Positions 4,698-7,474 of a stretch of DNA of 7,474 bases are shown here, one piece after another. The translations under genes and the position numbers were made by a program. The DNA is from an uncultured Neomegalonema sp. Lineage in GTDB: Bacteria; Pseudomonadota; Alphaproteobacteria; Rhodobacterales; Rhodobacteraceae. The stretch spans positions 1 through 7,474 of the forward strand of contig CALFWP010000169.1 of NCBI GenBank assembly GCA_937927905.1. Reading direction: 5' to 3'. Position 1 is the first letter of the stretch. Every line of letters starts with the position of its first letter. Under the pieces are notes generated by a model, which had not been told where the DNA came from, did not search any database, and saw only the letters and a list, made by a program, of their open reading frames with translations.

Positions 4698-5816
4698 ATG
4701 AGTTTGATTGAACGTGCCGCGTCGCATAAAGGGCCGAAGCCCAAGCCAAAGCAATCTCCGGCTTTGCAAGCTACTGCGCAAAGGAGGCCGTCAAAAGCTG
4801 TCCCCGAAATGGATGATTGGGTTACCGACTACGAGCGTGATGTCAATGACGCCGCCGCAGGGAGCACAGGCGGGCAGGCCTCCCTTGCACGCGAGCGGGT
4901 CAATAAAACAAAAAACCCGCTTCCGGCAGAAAAAAAGCGTACATCCGGGGGGGCAGCGGTCATGCCCCAGGTTATAGCTCAATCATCCGCCAAGCCGCCG
5001 ACCAAACGCGGGCGAAGCAAGAGCAAGACCCAGGACCAGAACAACTCTGCTTCATCGCAAAGCCGTGAATTCGAATTGGATTTCACGAGATTGCAGAAAT
5101 TCGGCTTTATCACTCCGGAGGGCAGGCGCTCCAGGATCTCAGAAGAATTCAGGCTGATCAAACGCCGCCTGATGCAGCGCATGAGCCTGAATGCCAGAAA
5201 CCGCAAAAAGCAACGCGGACGTGAGCATGTCATTCTGATCACAAGCTCCCGTCCGTCAGAAGGCAAAAGTTTTATCGCAGTCAATCTTGCGCTTTCAATC
5301 ATCATGGATGAAGGCTTTAATGTGATGCTGGTCGATGCTGACGTGGCACGGCCCTCAATTTCTAACATCTTCGGATTGCGGAATGATCTGCCAGGTCTGA
5401 CTGATTTGCTTTTAGGCGAGGAAAGCAGGCTTTCCGATGTGCTGTTGCGTGAAGCCAATAATCCGCTGAGTGTTCTTGTTGCCGGCGGAGCCGTCGACTC
5501 GGCAACGGACCTGTTCGGCGGTGACGATATGCGACAACTCGTCACAGACATTGCGTCGCGCTACACGGACCGGATCATCATATTCGACGCACCGCCATTG
5601 CTTGCCTCCACCGAGCCGGTTGCCCTCGCAGAACACGCCGGACAGACGGTTCTGGTCGTTGATGCGGAACGGACCTCCCGCGCAGCAATCGATTCGGCAT
5701 TGGATTTGCTTGAGACTGACCAGAACGTCAATCTGGTGCTGAACAAGACGACGATACGTAATCGCACCGAGCAGTTTGGAAGTTATTATGAAGCGTACAA
5801 CCAGACAACCGCATAA
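4698..5816 (+). CDS. BY-type tyrosine autokinase of an XrtA/PEP-CTERM exopolysaccharide locus
   Basis: This 372-residue cytoplasmic P-loop kinase would autophosphorylate on tyrosine and, through its membrane partner (the preceding gene), control polysaccharide assembly. ATG 4698 has GGAGA upstream. Residues 1-125 form a low-complexity, Lys/Pro/Ser/Gln-rich, probably disordered extension. Then come LDFTRLQKFGFITPEGRRSRISEEFRLIKRRL (about 127-158), with the E-x2-R oligomerisation-type motif; Walker A SSRPSEGKS (183-191, K190); Walker A' MLVDADVARPS (210-220, D213/D215); Walker B IIIFDAPPLL (293-302, D297); and VNLVLNK (344-350). The catalytic set is intact. The tail GSYYEAYNQ (361-369) supplies three tyrosines (Y363, Y364, Y367), fewer than in Wzc. 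Gene order and the ITPEGRRSRISEEFR block point to the TIGR03018 family rather than a Wzc fusion. A7 and G7 tracts lie in the disordered part of the gene. Confidence 0.9.
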   Translation: MSLIERAASHKGPKPKPKQSPALQATAQRRPSKAVPEMDDWVTDYERDVNDAAAGSTGGQASLARERVNKTKNPLPAEKKRTSGGAAVMPQVIAQSSAKPPTKRGRSKSKTQDQNNSASSQSREFELDFTRLQKFGFITPEGRRSRISEEFRLIKRRLMQRMSLNARNRKKQRGREHVILITSSRPSEGKSFIAVNLALSIIMDEGFNVMLVDADVARPSISNIFGLRNDLPGLTDLLLGEESRLSDVLLREANNPLSVLVAGGAVDSATDLFGGDDMRQLVTDIASRYTDRIIIFDAPPLLASTEPVALAEHAGQTVLVVDAERTSRAAIDSALDLLETDQNVNLVLNKTTIRNRTEQFGSYYEAYNQTTA

Positions 5817-5826
5817 GGCGACTGCA

Positions 5827-7474
5827 ATGCATAGAAATCCTGCCTTACTTGCAGCCGTGAGTGGTTTTGCCCTGATCTGCGCCGCAACCGGCCTGTCAGC
5901 GCAATCAGGCGGGAACGCCGGAAGTGGAGGCTTCACAACTGCCGGCATTCCTGTAAGTGACAACGTATTCGGCGGCAACGGAATTCAACCTGTAGGTGTT
6001 AGTTCCGCACCAAACGTTGATGGTCATACAACAGCCGGAAACAGCGGCTCTGCCCTTGCATCGATACCGGTTCGCAGGGGCCGCTGGGTTACATCTGTAA
6101 CTCCCATACTCGAAGGCACTGTCACATACTCGGACAATATCAACCTCTCATCCGATAATGAGCAGGATGAAACAGTTCTCAGCGCAACGGCCGGTGTTGT
6201 CCTGGGGGCGCAAAACGAACGTATTGCAGGGCAATTGTCCTATTCTGCGACATATGACACATTCCTGAACAACACAAATGAGGATGATTTCCGCCACAAC
6301 CTGAATACCAACTGGTCAGCGGCGGTTATTCCGAACTTTCTGTTTGTCGATGCACAGGGCGGTATCACGGAAGTCTTCAATACAAGTGACCGCTTTTCAG
6401 GAACTGATGTGTCAAATTCCGATGACCGTTCGCGGGCTTTCTTCGGCCTGATCAGCCCGTCAATCCGTAAAAATCTCGGCGGATGGGCCAATGCGGAGGT
6501 CCGCTATACCCTTCGCGGTGAAACATTTGATGACGATCAGGATGGCGGGTATTCACAACAGATTTCCGCAGGTCTTACGGGGGATCCCCGCCGCTTCCGC
6601 CGGTTCGGATGGCAGATATCAACAGAATACGAAGTCTTTAATGAAGAAGACGATTCCGGTCTCGATGATCTGGCACGCTGGACCAGTTCTGCGAATATTG
6701 ATGTGCCGGTCTCCAGAACCCTCGCGTTAACAGGAACACTCGGTTATGACTTCTTTACGGAAGATGTAGCGGATGATGACCTGACCGGCGCATTTGTAAA
6801 TGCAGGTCTGCGCTGGCAGCCGACAACCCGTTTCGGTGCGCGTGCTTTCGGTGGCTGGCGGTATGACGGGTTCGATTACGGTGCCGAGGCAAGCTATGCC
6901 TTGCGGCAGAATGTTGTCGCAGGACTACAGGCACGGCGCGGTGTTCAGTTCAGCAACTTTTCTTTGAACTCTGCCACACCGGTTACCACCATCGACGACG
7001 CCGGACGCGCCGCGTTCATTACGCCTGACGGCAGTACAACCACGGATATCAACAACGCCCTCGCATTCGATAATCTTGATCCGAACAACGTCGGACGCTT
7101 TGGCGATATCAACCGCACGGATCAGGATGATGATGCCATTGTCGATACCGCACGGGCGTTTATTTCCGGTCAAACGGGTAAAACATCGTGGAGTGCGAAT
7201 GTTCAGGCTTCACACTTCGATCAAGGCTCCACATTCGGTGCCGATGAGCTGAGTATCGCCGCCAATGCCGAGGCCTCGCGCGAAATCACTTCAAGACTGT
7301 CCGCAAATGCGGGGATTGGTTTCGCAAGTGTCCAATTCGATGATCCGGCCCCTGGCACAACTTTCAGCACCGGTGATTTCGAAACTTTAACACTGGGTGT
7401 GGGATTAGATTATCAGCTTACGGAAATTATAAATGTTTTTGGGCGATACACATATACAGAACGATTCGCAGACC
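5827..7474 (+). CDS. Outer-membrane beta-barrel protein of XrtA/PEP-CTERM exopolysaccharide locus, 3' end cut off
   Basis: Open from ATG 5827 to the window edge, 549 complete codons with no stop. Residues 1-25 are a signal peptide (NPALLAAVSGFALICAATGLSA, cut before Q26). A Gly/Ser/Asn-rich linker (about 27-82) precedes RWVTSVTPILEGTVTYSDNINLSS (about 86-109), a typical opening strand with the TDN-like turn of TIGR03016 proteins. The rest alternates aromatic and small residues in strand-sized blocks split by Asp/Asn-rich turns, as in a barrel. Family members occur beside the chain-length and autokinase genes of XrtA loci; a role in polysaccharide passage or anchoring is inferred, not demonstrated. 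The gene begins 10 bases after the kinase stop with a weak AAGG. An in-frame ATG at 5788, overlapping the kinase end, has a better-placed GGAAG and would add 13 residues, so the start is open. Confidence 0.85.
   Translation, partial: MHRNPALLAAVSGFALICAATGLSAQSGGNAGSGGFTTAGIPVSDNVFGGNGIQPVGVSSAPNVDGHTTAGNSGSALASIPVRRGRWVTSVTPILEGTVTYSDNINLSSDNEQDETVLSATAGVVLGAQNERIAGQLSYSATYDTFLNNTNEDDFRHNLNTNWSAAVIPNFLFVDAQGGITEVFNTSDRFSGTDVSNSDDRSRAFFGLISPSIRKNLGGWANAEVRYTLRGETFDDDQDGGYSQQISAGLTGDPRRFRRFGWQISTEYEVFNEEDDSGLDDLARWTSSANIDVPVSRTLALTGTLGYDFFTEDVADDDLTGAFVNAGLRWQPTTRFGARAFGGWRYDGFDYGAEASYALRQNVVAGLQARRGVQFSNFSLNSATPVTTIDDAGRAAFITPDGSTTTDINNALAFDNLDPNNVGRFGDINRTDQDDDAIVDTARAFISGQTGKTSWSANVQASHFDQGSTFGADELSIAANAEASREITSRLSANAGIGFASVQFDDPAPGTTFSTGDFETLTLGVGLDYQLTEIINVFGRYTYTERFAD

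Noticed and set aside
4979..5551. 190-residue minus-strand frame opposite the kinase gene
   Set aside because: Antisense of the conserved P-loop kinase; Ser/Arg-rich composition is what reverse-frame reading gives.
1..7474. CRISPR arrays, tRNA or rRNA genes, insertion sequences, attachment sites
   Set aside because: No regularly spaced repeats, cloverleaf-like sequence, transposase frame or terminal repeats seen.

Overview
The window looks like chromosomal DNA of a Gram-negative proteobacterium, most likely an alphaproteobacterium. The SdhB sequence (MAKFTLPKNSK start, TFRRSCREGICGSCAMN core) reads like alphaproteobacterial complex II, and the right half encodes an envelope exopolysaccharide system with an outer-membrane barrel. 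These family assignments come from reading the sequence and recall; no database search was run.

Left half, minus strand, read right to left: sdhB (2355-1579), the iron-sulfur subunit of succinate dehydrogenase; a secreted protein with a phosphodiester-glycosidase-like (NAGPA/DUF2233-type) fold signature (1413-652); and a YghU-type glutathione S-transferase (589 to the left edge, cut off). The spacers between them hold inverted repeats at 604-634, 1504-1548 and 1559-1574. No sdhA, sdhC or sdhD lies in the 480 bases upstream of sdhB, so sdhB seems to be transcribed apart from the rest of complex II.

Centre (2356-2835): a divergent, gene-free, AT-rich control region. It holds a possible sigma-70 promoter for sdhB, a dyad (ATTCAGG-N8-CCTGAAT) beside a perfect TATAAT, a good match to a sigma-54 -24/-12 promoter facing right (2691-2706), and a terminator-like hairpin with a T5 tract (2722-2756) in the predicted leader of the rightward operon.

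Right half, plus strand: three genes in one apparent operon. They encode a Wzz-type polysaccharide chain-length determinant (2836-4590), a separate BY-type tyrosine autokinase (4698-5816) and an outer-membrane beta-barrel protein (5827 to the right edge, cut off). This triplet matches the core of exosortase A (XrtA)/PEP-CTERM exopolysaccharide loci (families TIGR03007, TIGR03018, TIGR03016). The inner-membrane co-polymerase sets chain length, the cytoplasmic kinase switches it, and the barrel probably acts at the outer membrane. The usual first gene, a Wza-like export lipoprotein, is absent upstream. A sigma-54-like promoter in front of the triplet fits the known link between PEP-CTERM loci and PrsK/PrsR-type sigma-54 regulators, and is the most interesting lead in the window.
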